A stretch of DNA of 64,000 bases from the NCBI RefSeq assembly GCF_023822005.2, contig NZ_CP098806.1, forward strand, positions 2,480,001-2,544,000, given 5' to 3'. The stretch comes from Dyadobacter fanqingshengii (GTDB lineage Bacteria > Bacteroidota > Bacteroidia > Cytophagales > Spirosomataceae). The notes under the pieces are model-generated. The model made no database searches and had not been told where the DNA came from. It worked only from the letters and a program-made list of their open reading frames with translations. Both the position numbers and the translations under genes were made by a program. This document shows, piece by piece, positions 27,614-36,203 of this stretch (its first letter is position 1; every line of letters starts with the position of its first letter).

Positions 27614-29271
27614 TCAATACTTGCTAGACTTTTCCTCAAAAGACTCCACTGCCAGTGCCATGTAGAGAACGGATTACTCGCGTAACTCATCACGTTGTCT
27701 GTCGTTTCAAAATTGAAGGTGTATGTTGCCGCTTCGTTGGGTTCGAACTCATCCTCTGGCTTTTCTTTATGTGTATGGCGAAGACCAAGTCCATGTAGAA
27801 CCTCATGATTTAATGTGAGATTATCTCTTCCACTAAATAGGATTAGATTTTTCTGAAAAACATCATTGGTGCTTTTTATTTGACCCAATAAAATTCTTCC
27901 CTTACTTAACGTAACACGCTCAGCAAATGCAAAAACCAAAAAATGATTATCGTATTTGTCAGATCCTACTTGTTCTCGAAAAGCATTTTCTAAATAAGGA
28001 AACAGCGCCTGCTCTTCTTCGTCCTCCTCTCTATATCCAATGTTTAATTCCAGTGTCGCCTCATCCACAAATTTGCCTGCTATCCCTTCACTAAATTGAA
28101 AATGAGGGTCTCCGGACAAATCCAAAAAGTTCGTTTCCCCCATGTCCATTGATAATAACTGGCTGACAATATCAATTTCCTCGTCGAAAATATTGTTCTC
28201 TTTGGTATAGTCTTCCATGTCTCCTAAAACGAGCGCCTGATGTAGGGCATTTTTTAAATTTTGTTTTTCTTTGCTTGTAAACTCCCCTAAAAACTCACTG
28301 ATCCCATCAATTTTTGTTTTCACCCTTATTAAGATCAGTTTCAGTTCTTTAATATCATTATTGGGGCAAACAACAATTTTTCCAGCAACGGGTATCGGCT
28401 CACCGAGCCGCCAGGTTTTAGGATAAGCTAGCACCTTAATTTCCTGTGTGTCTTCAAATTCATGAATACACGTAATTCTAAGCGTGCCGTCATCTGAAAG
28501 TTTTTTCTTATTGACAGCCTTGTCGCTGAGGACATCTTTATCAACCTGAAAAAGGTTTCTATTGTATTCCAGATCAATGACAAGCGGCTCTTCGTCCCTC
28601 ACAGCCACGCCTATCTGTAATTCCGCTTGGCAAGGCGCCAACTCTAACCCTTCAATACCTTTTGGAAACAAATTTAAATATGGTACGAAATACTCCGGTT
28701 CCTCAGGAATGTGTGTCTTCATGATGCGATACTCTCTTTCTTTTAACTGCTTTAACGCTTCATCTTTGGTGTGCCCGGTTGAGTAGGGCACGCCGTTGTA
28801 GCCACCATTGATAATATCTTCATAGTGTTCAGTCGATATCCACGTACTTTCGCTAGTTTTAAGAAGTACGTCATCGATCACTCGAAGCCAATCGAAACCA
28901 TATTCACCTTTCCAATCCACTTTGGGCCGGAAATAGACCATGACTTTCGATGGTATGAATTCTTTGGGCTTGAGTTGCTCGACTGTTATCGGATGCGACC
29001 TATTGGTTCCGAATGTTCGCTTTTTTAAATTTTTAGGAATGTAGATGATGCCTGGGTCGTCTTTACTTGTGAATACGAAATTCTTTTTGTCCTTTGTTTT
29101 TTTAAAGCAGCCTACCTGACTTCGCAAGAAATGGTTAATCTCGTCTGGTTCGTCCGTCCCGAAATTGAATTTCGCCAGCTCTTGCCAAGACATATTATGA
29201 GATTTGGAAAGGGATTCGATTGAATCACCATCCTTCACTTTGTATTTTATTACCTCAGTAATTTTCAGCAT
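27610..29271 (-). CDS. LysM-metzincin metalloprotease, putative T6SS effector
   Basis: A 553-residue protein. The N-terminus has a LysM domain (YKVKDGDSIESLSKSHNMSWQELAKFN, ~9-35). The middle, ~100-440, is unrecognised. Near the C-terminus is H489-E490-x-x-H493-x-x-G496-x-x-H499, the full metzincin zinc signature, with the Met-turn methionine at M528 in NVMSY. Metzincins are secreted zinc endopeptidases. There is no Sec signal peptide, so another export route is needed; it is encoded between PAAR/TTR-like genes and the DUF4123 adaptor. This context and the LysM suggest delivery by the T6SS to a cell with a peptidoglycan layer. The toxic substrate is unknown. Confidence 0.75.
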   Translation of the reverse strand: MLKITEVIKYKVKDGDSIESLSKSHNMSWQELAKFNFGTDEPDEINHFLRSQVGCFKKTKDKKNFVFTSKDDPGIIYIPKNLKKRTFGTNRSHPITVEQLKPKEFIPSKVMVYFRPKVDWKGEYGFDWLRVIDDVLLKTSESTWISTEHYEDIINGGYNGVPYSTGHTKDEALKQLKEREYRIMKTHIPEEPEYFVPYLNLFPKGIEGLELAPCQAELQIGVAVRDEEPLVIDLEYNRNLFQVDKDVLSDKAVNKKKLSDDGTLRITCIHEFEDTQEIKVLAYPKTWRLGEPIPVAGKIVVCPNNDIKELKLILIRVKTKIDGISEFLGEFTSKEKQNLKNALHQALVLGDMEDYTKENNIFDEEIDIVSQLLSMDMGETNFLDLSGDPHFQFSEGIAGKFVDEATLELNIGYREEDEEEQALFPYLENAFREQVGSDKYDNHFLVFAFAERVTLSKGRILLGQIKSTNDVFQKNLILFSGRDNLTLNHEVLHGLGLRHTHKEKPEDEFEPNEAATYTFNFETTDNVMSYASNPFSTWHWQWSLLRKSLASIE

Positions 29272-29276
29272 GGCAT

Positions 29277-29555
29277 TTAATTGATAAATACGCTACTATG
29301 GACGTCGAAGGTTTTCCAGTTTGACAACAATTCACATGAACCGTCAGGTACATTGGTGATGTGGATAATACCGGTTTCATCGGATGTTGCTTCTACAACA
29401 TTGCCATCAGACAACTTCAGTACAAGCGTCACACCTGCCACAGGACTTCCGTTAGCATCCTGCATATAAAATTCGATCCACTTTTTTGCAGGGTCCTGCT
29501 CTTCCTGCTTCCCCTCAGCATATGGACAAGATTGTATTGCACTTCCTACGGGCAT
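29277..29555 (-). CDS. small transthyretin-like (TTR-like) protein
   Basis: A 92-residue protein. Residues ~27-85 form a single beta-sandwich: WIEFYMQDANGSPVAGVTLVL, LSDGNVVEATSDETGIIHI and ITNVPDGSCELL. This order (hydrophobic strand, D.nG.pv.gv, T-D-E-x-G) is that of TTR/CNA-B-like modules, which in other T6SS link VgrG or PAAR to effectors. It lies between the metzincin gene and the small PAAR-associated gene, in the same operon. It may act as a connector in the spike. Confidence 0.55.
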   Translation of the reverse strand: MPVGSAIQSCPYAEGKQEEQDPAKKWIEFYMQDANGSPVAGVTLVLKLSDGNVVEATSDETGIIHITNVPDGSCELLSNWKTFDVHSSVFIN

Positions 29556-29567
29556 GACGAAACGTTT

Positions 29568-29897
29568 TTATGAAAACCCTTTTTCAATTCGGTACATCTT
29601 TTCTCCACCGGACAAATTTCTGGTGACAAGAATATCCATTGCCCAGCTAAATTCTTCTTCATGTTCAAAATCCAGCCCATTGGTGATACACAGTCTCAGA
29701 AAATTCAAAATGTCCTTTTCTTCAAAAATATTGTATCTGGACACCTTGGAAATAATGTGGCTGATATACATTCGAGCCTCTGCATCTCCTATTCGATTTT
29801 TAGTCCTGCGTTTGAAAAAAGATAATGCATTTTCTTCTATCCTTTTCAGCAGCACCGCTTCCATTGCCTCGATTTGCTTTACCTTGATTCTCAACAT
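29568..29897 (-). CDS. small T6SS-associated helical protein
   Basis: A 109-residue helical protein. Pattern: RIKVKQIEAMEAVLLKRIEENAL, then the YISHIISKVSRYNIFEEKDILNFLRL segment, then GLDFEHEEEFSWAMDILV. Short proteins of this style (basic helix, Y-x-I-x-x-E-x-D-V, G-x-x-F, W-x-x-x-I-L) commonly sit beside PAAR and DUF4123 genes in other T6SS loci; no function is established. Cytoplasmic. Fourteen bases separate it from PAAR and 12 from the TTR-like gene. Confidence 0.6.
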   Translation of the reverse strand: MLRIKVKQIEAMEAVLLKRIEENALSFFKRRTKNRIGDAEARMYISHIISKVSRYNIFEEKDILNFLRLCITNGLDFEHEEEFSWAMDILVTRNLSGGEKMYRIEKGFS

Positions 29898-29910
29898 GAA
29901 AGACCGTTAT

Positions 29911-30375
29911 TTAACCTGCTTTCCTCGCAGCCTCACACTTCTCACAAAAAGGAACTCCGTTATCCGCCGCCTTTTTCATTGTCACCGCCTGATTCACCGC
30001 CTTAACAACTTTGTCCGGCGCATCTTTCAACCCTGCTGCCAACGCCGCCGGAGGCGCTCCGGCAGCAGCACTACCCGCATACGTCTCACCAATCAAAACC
30101 GTCGGCAATCCAACCACAATCGTCCCGCCATGCGCACACATATCGCCCATTCTAGCCGCTGGTTTTCCACCGATGAAAACCCCTGTAGATCCGAGCACAA
30201 TGGTGTCGGGCGGGCCGGTGCATACGCACATGTCACCTGAGACTGCGGCGGGCATTCCGCCGATGAGGACGGTTGGGACGCCGGGGCCGACGACGGGGCC
30301 GCCTACGTGTGGTACGATGCCGGTTACCATCGGGCAAACGTGCATATCGCCTATTCTTGCAGCTGGTTTTCCCAT
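29911..30375 (-). CDS. PAAR-domain spike-tip protein
   Basis: A 154-residue protein. Residues ~1-95 are a PAAR fold with two repeats (GKPAARIGDMHVCPM and GKPAARMGDMCAHGG) and the CVCTGPPDTI turn, giving His/Cys ligands for the zinc at the tip. It would cap the VgrG trimer. The ~55 C-terminal residues are Ala-rich, then end in FCEKCEAARKAG, a CxxC tail that may hold a second metal or contact an effector. It heads the effector part of the operon. Confidence 0.87.
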   Translation of the reverse strand: MGKPAARIGDMHVCPMVTGIVPHVGGPVVGPGVPTVLIGGMPAAVSGDMCVCTGPPDTIVLGSTGVFIGGKPAARMGDMCAHGGTIVVGLPTVLIGETYAGSAAAGAPPAALAAGLKDAPDKVVKAVNQAVTMKKAADNGVPFCEKCEAARKAG

Positions 30376-30381
30376 GTGCTG

Positions 30382-32559
30382 TTAGTATTTGTATTTCACA
30401 ATGTATGTATTTGGCATAGCTGATGCAGTGCTAAGTTCAGTTCCGTTGAGTGTTGCAGCCCCCGAGAAGTATCCTGTGCTGTAAACGTGACCATCTGGCG
30501 ATACGCAAATTTTCCTTCCCGTGTCTTCCCCTCTCCCACCTCCCGTCACCTGAAATCTGCCAGTCGCTAATCCATTCCCTACCCCGACTTCTGCGACGAT
30601 CATATCCGTGCTTCCCTGAGATTCAAAAGTTTTAGTTTCAAAAGGAAAACTTCCTGTTCCGGGATATGATCCGGATATTAAGATATTTCCGCCCGGACTT
30701 ATGGCGAGACCACCTGGAAAATCGTTGTTGCCATTGTTGAAACCACTTCGGCCCCAGGGTATCGCATTATTCGTACTTCCGTCCGCATTCCATCTTCCCA
30801 GGAACACATTGACGTCCCCTCTGCTTCCTACACCCAAAGGGGTTAAAGGGCCGATATACGTACCGGTGGCATATACATTCCTGCCATTGTCGATCACCAC
30901 ATCATATCCAGAATCTTCATTGGGAGATCCCGCCCTTCTCGCCCATTGGAAACGACCCGGGTTTAATATCCATTTTGCAACAAAGGCATCTGACTGCCCA
31001 ATGGCCTCCAAACCCGGATCCGCGCCTGGGAAAATAAGCGTGCCGCTGAAAGTCCCAACCATATAAGCATTCCCATCCGCATCCACTTTTAGTGCATTAA
31101 CCCGCTGATTCCCATTCGATCTCAGTATGGTTGGTTGTCTGATCACTCCATCATTTGCATCCAAAAACACAAAAACAATATCCTCGTCGACGGCAGACGT
31201 TGCTGGTTCACCATTGAAAAAGTTGATGTTGTTTCTTCTCGGGTCACCTGTGACATTGCCCGCTAAATACACTCTCGGGCCTTCGGGCGTATTGAAAAAC
31301 GCCAGAGCTGCACCATCATCGCTGTTAGGGCCCCCGAAAAGGGTAAACCATTGACGCTCACCTGCTGCATTAAACTTAGCAACGAAACCATCGGAATTTC
31401 CCTGGGGCGTAATGTTATTGATGCGCATCGCACCGCCAACGTAACCGGTGAGGTATACATTCCCTCTGTCATCCAATGCCATCGCGCGACCATTGTCATT
31501 CTCGGCACTTCCATCCACATGGGCCCATATCACTTGTCCGGCACTATTATATTTTGCGATAAAGAAGTCATTCTTTCGATTTGGTCCGGAAGAATAGCTC
31601 TTGCCATCACCAAATATCGTTTCGCCTTGTGTCTGCCCGCATACGTAAATGTTCCCGCTTGCATCAGCGATAATATCGCTAGGTTGATTGAATTCACTCT
31701 TAATGCTCACTGCATTTACATCTCCCTTTTTAATAACCACCTTCTCTTCTTTCACACTCGTCTGCCCGCCTTCTCCGGTCACTGTCAGCGTAACCGTATA
31801 AGTCCCATCCTTTGCGTAAGTATGCTTGGGGGAGGGCTCATTACTCTTCGGACTGTCGTCGCCAAAATCCCAGCTGTATGTTTTGGCGCTTGTGGACTTA
31901 TTGGTAAATGTCACTTCACAAGGTGCTTGACAGTCACCGCCTGTGAATGTAAAATCGGCGACCGCCTTTACTGATTTGATTTCAATCTCAATGGTTTTTG
32001 TTGAAACTTTCCCATCCGCATTGTAAGCAGTCAATGTAACCTTGTACTTCCCGGGTTTGCTGTAAGTATGCGATGGGTTTTCATCCGTGCTTTTATTTGG
32101 ATTGTCGGTCGTCGCGTTGGGATCGCCAAAATCCCATTCGTATCGCGTGGCATTCCCGGATTGGTTGTCAAATGTTACTTTCGAAGGCGCAATGCTATCA
32201 TTGCTCATGGTGTGCTTAAAATCCGCTTCCGGTGGTGTTGCTGGCTCCGGTTTGACCTCCACCATTTGCTGCGCGCCGCTGCTTCCGCCATCTTTGCTTT
32301 TCGCAATGAGCTTTACCGAATAGTTCTTCCCTTTTGCAAACTTATGTGTGATTGTCACTCCTTTCTCGATAGGTGTCCCATCATTAAAATCCCACTCCAA
32401 AGTATTTGCATGCTCAGAGCCACTGGTAAATGTTACATCGCACGGTGCTATACAATCTCCATTGGTAAAAGTGAATTTGGCAACCGGCTGCGGTGGCAGC
32501 TCCTCGTGACAGCTGAAAATGATTGATATGAACGACAATTGAATTAAAATTCTTTTCAT
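30382..32559 (-). CDS. PKD-domain lipoprotein with SBBP-repeat propeller
   Basis: A 725-residue lipoprotein: lipobox SIIFSC near residue 17. Three PKD domains (WDFNDGT ~55, WDFGDPN ~140, WDFGDDS ~230), the first and third with a DC-x-APC cysteine pair. Residues ~285-725 are a beta-propeller of SBBP-type repeats, each with a phrase like GNIYVCGQTQG, GNVYLTGYVGG or GNAYMVGTFSG, and Asn/Asp-rich turns. A surface-exposed role is expected. It lies between the PAAR gene and another PKD lipoprotein in the operator-driven operon, so it may be part of the T6SS envelope complex or a cell-surface adhesin. Confidence 0.83.
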   Translation of the reverse strand: MKRILIQLSFISIIFSCHEELPPQPVAKFTFTNGDCIAPCDVTFTSGSEHANTLEWDFNDGTPIEKGVTITHKFAKGKNYSVKLIAKSKDGGSSGAQQMVEVKPEPATPPEADFKHTMSNDSIAPSKVTFDNQSGNATRYEWDFGDPNATTDNPNKSTDENPSHTYSKPGKYKVTLTAYNADGKVSTKTIEIEIKSVKAVADFTFTGGDCQAPCEVTFTNKSTSAKTYSWDFGDDSPKSNEPSPKHTYAKDGTYTVTLTVTGEGGQTSVKEEKVVIKKGDVNAVSIKSEFNQPSDIIADASGNIYVCGQTQGETIFGDGKSYSSGPNRKNDFFIAKYNSAGQVIWAHVDGSAENDNGRAMALDDRGNVYLTGYVGGAMRINNITPQGNSDGFVAKFNAAGERQWFTLFGGPNSDDGAALAFFNTPEGPRVYLAGNVTGDPRRNNINFFNGEPATSAVDEDIVFVFLDANDGVIRQPTILRSNGNQRVNALKVDADGNAYMVGTFSGTLIFPGADPGLEAIGQSDAFVAKWILNPGRFQWARRAGSPNEDSGYDVVIDNGRNVYATGTYIGPLTPLGVGSRGDVNVFLGRWNADGSTNNAIPWGRSGFNNGNNDFPGGLAISPGGNILISGSYPGTGSFPFETKTFESQGSTDMIVAEVGVGNGLATGRFQVTGGGRGEDTGRKICVSPDGHVYSTGYFSGAATLNGTELSTASAMPNTYIVKYKY

Positions 32560-32571
32560 AAGCTCGACTTG

Positions 32572-33408
32572 CTATTTCTTTTTGACAGTAAGGGTTTTCG
32601 TTTTTTTATTCACCTGACTACCCGAAATGGCGGAAAGAGAAACGGTGTAGGTGACGTCTTTATTGGTGCGTGGAAATGCGTGCGTTGGTGAAGCGGTTGC
32701 GATCTGGATTTTATCCCCGAAATCCCATAAATAACTTGTCGCATTCTTCGATTTATTGATGAAAGAAAAAACTGTTGAGTCGGAGCGGGTTGTGTCTTTG
32801 GCGACGATATCGAACTCAGCTTCCGGTGCTTTGGATACCGCCAGAATGGTCACAATCTTCACAGCGGTGTCACTCACGGTTTCGTTGAGGGCCGTTAATA
32901 TGACTTTATATGCGCCGGCCTTGTTAAATGTGTGCTTAGGAGTTTGGTCTGTATTTATCGCACTGCTGTCCCCGAATTCCCACTTATAGGTTTTTGCATT
33001 TGTAGATAGGTTCGTAAAGCTTATCTCACAGGGAGCCTGGCAATTGTTGCCGGTAAAACTAAATTGGGCTACCGGGGCAATGGGTGCGGTAATAGTAATG
33101 GTTTTTTCTGCGCTGTCACTTCCATATTTTGCATTACTGATGGTTAAAACAACCTGGTATTTTCCTGCCTTGGTAAATTTGAAAACCGGATTCTGATCTG
33201 ATGAAAAGCTCGTACTGTCTTTGAAAGCCCAGTCGTATTTCCAATTGTAAACCCCTTTATTTTCAGACAAATCCTTAAAATCGACCTGACAAGGTGCCTG
33301 GCAGTCGGCAGTTGACGTTTCGAAGTCCGCCTTCGGCGCACCGGGCTCCTGCATCGAGCAGGCGACGGTTAATAATGCAATGCATATGAGGGATATTTTG
33401 GAAATCAT
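32572..33408 (-). CDS. PKD-domain lipoprotein
   Basis: A 278-residue lipoprotein: signal peptide ending in LTVAC, Cys ~17. Three PKD-type domains, ~25-110 (WAFKDST), ~112-190 (YKWEFGDSS) and ~195-275 (YLWDFGDK). The first two start with DCQAPC and NCQAPC, a disulfide candidate that recurs in the neighbouring PKD protein. It ends with KKTKTLTVKKK. Twelve bp separate it from the larger PKD gene. Periplasmic or outer-membrane exposed. Its part in secretion is inferred from operon position only. Confidence 0.82.
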   Translation of the reverse strand: MISKISLICIALLTVACSMQEPGAPKADFETSTADCQAPCQVDFKDLSENKGVYNWKYDWAFKDSTSFSSDQNPVFKFTKAGKYQVVLTISNAKYGSDSAEKTITITAPIAPVAQFSFTGNNCQAPCEISFTNLSTNAKTYKWEFGDSSAINTDQTPKHTFNKAGAYKVILTALNETVSDTAVKIVTILAVSKAPEAEFDIVAKDTTRSDSTVFSFINKSKNATSYLWDFGDKIQIATASPTHAFPRTNKDVTYTVSLSAISGSQVNKKTKTLTVKKK

Positions 33409-33430
33409 TTCCGTCGGGTTTAAAAATCAG

Positions 33431-34843
33431 TTAAAACTGGTACGTCAAATGAACCCCTGCATATCGTTGGGTGCCGTTCCATTGGGGGGAGACAACGATC
33501 TGCTTTCTTTTCTGTTCGAGCAATTTATTGTAGCGTTTGGCTTCCTTAGCACTTTTGCTGCCCACAAACCAGAGCACCCCACCCGCAATGATACCTGCGC
33601 CTGCCACAAAAATGCCCGGGCTGGCAAAAGAGATCAGGCTGTTGGGTTTGGCATGATAACTTGCGCGCGAATTGAATCTTTCACCATTTCTTACGCCCCC
33701 AACTTCCGTATCATACCACCGGTCGAAAGCGGCATTATTTTTGTCTATTTCGGATTTGTAATCATTGTAAGCACCATACAAAATGACACCCGTTGCTATT
33801 GAGGCCACCACCGCGATGCCTGCACCTGCCCGGATAAGCGTGCTTTCCCGCTTATATTTTGCTGCCTTTTTTTCCAAAGAGGCCATTTCTGCATTTAAAG
33901 TCACTGTTCGCCTGTCCTTGGGAGCTGTCGGGACCATTTCGGGAGACTTCTCACCCGGCTTTACGGTAGCAGGAGTTTCCTTTTTCGGCTCTGTTTTTGG
34001 TGCTTCTTTCTTCTCCGAAACTTCCGGTTTTTTCAATTCTGCCACGGGAACCTCTTCCTTTACCGTACTTTTTGCCGGCGCTTCTTTTTTTGGAGCATTG
34101 TCCGATTCCTTGTTTGCAACCGCGGTTACCTGTGTCTTTTCCGGAGCAGCAAAAGCAGGCTTTTTGACTTCCTCCACCTTTTTAGTTTCCTCCGGTTTTT
34201 TAACCGTGGCAGGCGCTGATGCAACAACCGGCGCAGTTGCTGCTACGGTCGGTGCGGACGCAACTGTGTTTGCTGATGGCTGATAATAACCGATTCTCGT
34301 TATCAGCACGATCCATTGTTTGTCCGGCTTGTCTGCACGCAATTCCGCTACCCTATATACGTTTTCATATTTGGTTGTCTTTTGCCTGTGTGTGTTGGTG
34401 AATAATGTTTTAAATGTCACCTGAACATATGGATATTCCTTTTGCTGCACCTGACCCACCGAGACCTCCGTAATTTTGATACTGTATTTGGGGCTTTTGT
34501 TGTAATACAATTTAAGATCATCCAGATATTTTCGGATCGGCAGGTCCGGCCCAGACTTTTTTACCGTATTATCCGGATTGATATCGTCTTCCACCATAGC
34601 CTTGTCTCCATAAAAAACCTGGTTCTGGCTGGGCAAATAGCTGTCGTATATCAAAAGCTGCTTATTGCTTTCCGTAATGTTGTCCAGGGCAACGGTGTTC
34701 AGGAGGTCGTTGAGCTGCACTTCTACAACCTTCCTGGCCTCTGCCCGGATCTCTTTAATGTCGGCAGGTGAGAGCTCCTGGGTTTGCGCGTATGTGAGAG
34801 CCTGTACGGCCAGGTAAAAGCAGGTGGTAAAAATCAATCGCAT
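33431..34843 (-). CDS. envelope protein with Pro/Lys-rich spacer and two membrane helices
   Basis: A 470-residue protein: Sec signal peptide ending at YAQ. Residues ~25-190 form a domain that resembles the C-terminal domain of the protein at 36204 (YLDDLKLYYNKSPKYSIKITEVSVG corresponds to YLKRLKMLPYGNVQIKWSQIEYVS; VLITRIGY to VLLGNIGV). Residues ~190-310 are a Pro/Lys/Glu/Ala-rich linker long enough to span the periplasm. Two hydrophobic helices follow (IRAGAGIAVVASIATGVILY and SPGIFVAGAGIIAGGVLWFV), and the end GVHLTYQF looks like an outer-membrane barrel C-terminus. It may link membranes in the T6SS complex. Confidence 0.6.
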   Translation of the reverse strand: MRLIFTTCFYLAVQALTYAQTQELSPADIKEIRAEARKVVEVQLNDLLNTVALDNITESNKQLLIYDSYLPSQNQVFYGDKAMVEDDINPDNTVKKSGPDLPIRKYLDDLKLYYNKSPKYSIKITEVSVGQVQQKEYPYVQVTFKTLFTNTHRQKTTKYENVYRVAELRADKPDKQWIVLITRIGYYQPSANTVASAPTVAATAPVVASAPATVKKPEETKKVEEVKKPAFAAPEKTQVTAVANKESDNAPKKEAPAKSTVKEEVPVAELKKPEVSEKKEAPKTEPKKETPATVKPGEKSPEMVPTAPKDRRTVTLNAEMASLEKKAAKYKRESTLIRAGAGIAVVASIATGVILYGAYNDYKSEIDKNNAAFDRWYDTEVGGVRNGERFNSRASYHAKPNSLISFASPGIFVAGAGIIAGGVLWFVGSKSAKEAKRYNKLLEQKRKQIVVSPQWNGTQRYAGVHLTYQF

Positions 34844-34876
34844 AAGCTATATCGTTTAGTGATTTTGGTCTCGGTT

Positions 34877-36187
34877 TTAAGGGAGCATCGAAATTTCGAC
34901 CCTTCTGTTCAATCGTTTGTTCTCTTCAGTATCGTTTTTAACGGCCGGATACTTTCCACCCACCCCAGCCCATAAAATTTGCTTCTCACTTACCTTCCTG
35001 GATAACAGGTAATGCCGGATCACCTTGGCCCTGAACTCGGAAAGCGTAATGTTCAGTTTTGTACTACCCACATTATCCGTGTGGCCTACTACCCTGACTT
35101 TCTTGTTGTTATTTATTTTCAGCCATTCTGCAAGCGCATCGAGCTTTGCTTTCTCATCGGCTTTGAATGTGTAATCGCTTTGATTGAAATAGATCGTAAG
35201 CGTTTCCAAAGAATCCAGCCCTTCTGCTTTTACAGGCGCTGTTTCCGCTTTCGCTACCGGCGCCTCCCGAACGGGAATTGGTTTGTTTCCGACCACAAGG
35301 CCCATGAAATTCAGTCCCTTTGCCACTGAAACTTTTTCGGAATGGATCAGTGCCATTTTCCTGTCAAATACGGTAAGGCGATAGTTTCCTGCACGCACCA
35401 GAGCCGAATAGGCCATTTTATCCAAAGCGGGCAATACGATCTCTCCGCCTGAATCGGCCGTGAGTTTACACGAAGCCACCAATGGATTTCCGCTAATGTT
35501 CAAGGAAAGCATGGTGATTTCCGGCGTAAGTTTAATGTCATATTTGCCCGGTCTTTCATCCATTTTTTCCAGGATAAGGTTTCCTGTGTATTCCTGATAT
35601 CCCTCTGCGGAGACGGTAAATCCCACAATGTCAGACTCAGCAAAGGACATAACCGGTTCCTCATTAAGCTCCTTGCATTCTTTTTTGGCGTTTCTTGTGA
35701 ATTCAAAACACAATGTTCCTTTTCTCACAGCCGAACCGTTTACGGCATCAGAAACAAAAAATTTTCGTACGATGGCAGTCTTCTTCTTTTGCTCGTTTTC
35801 TACCGTGTACTGCGTTTGCTGGCTCTGCATGTAAGGCGTATCATTTGCCTGTGCATCAAGGGGTATTAATGGTATTTTAACAAAAAAATCAATCCTTTTT
35901 CCCGTGTTCTTATAGGTTGAAATACCTGTACTTATCAAGCGATATCCTTTTTTTTCGATAATGAGCTTTGTCGCGTCCGAAAGCAAGTCGAAGCTGAAAT
36001 GTCCCTGCTCGTCAGTTGATGAAAGCAATGTGCGCTGGTTTTCCTTTTCAATGTAAAAGGATACACCCGACACGCTTGCGCCCGAGCGCACATCATTGGC
36101 CTGTCCAACAATATGCAGTGCCTGCGGCGACGCATTCATGTCCCACACAACCATACATAGCAACAAAAGCAGCAAAACCTTTTTCAT
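34877..36187 (-). CDS. OmpA-like protein of the T6SS envelope operon
   Basis: 436 residues from the ATG at 36187, which opens with a signal peptide (KKVLLLLLLCMVVWDMNA); the frame is open further, to 36271, but that would overlap the upstream gene. N-terminal part has a carboxypeptidase-regulatory-like Ig domain (IVGQANDVRSGASVSGVSFY). The C-terminal OmpA domain has YFNQSDYTF, GHTDNVG, LSEFRAK and NKRLNRRVEI, which bind peptidoglycan. Since T6SSiii lacks TssJ/L/M, this protein is a good candidate for anchoring the machine to the cell wall. A possible paralogue lies at 7649. Confidence 0.82.
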   Translation of the reverse strand: MKKVLLLLLLCMVVWDMNASPQALHIVGQANDVRSGASVSGVSFYIEKENQRTLLSSTDEQGHFSFDLLSDATKLIIEKKGYRLISTGISTYKNTGKRIDFFVKIPLIPLDAQANDTPYMQSQQTQYTVENEQKKKTAIVRKFFVSDAVNGSAVRKGTLCFEFTRNAKKECKELNEEPVMSFAESDIVGFTVSAEGYQEYTGNLILEKMDERPGKYDIKLTPEITMLSLNISGNPLVASCKLTADSGGEIVLPALDKMAYSALVRAGNYRLTVFDRKMALIHSEKVSVAKGLNFMGLVVGNKPIPVREAPVAKAETAPVKAEGLDSLETLTIYFNQSDYTFKADEKAKLDALAEWLKINNNKKVRVVGHTDNVGSTKLNITLSEFRAKVIRHYLLSRKVSEKQILWAGVGGKYPAVKNDTEENKRLNRRVEISMLP

Positions 36188-36203
36188 TAAAATGATAGAA
36201 TTA

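Noticed and set aside
33440..33460. ACGTCAAATGA within the 3' end of the gene at 33431, like half of the operator
   Set aside because: Only the left arm is partly present, it is in coding sequence, and no promoter follows.
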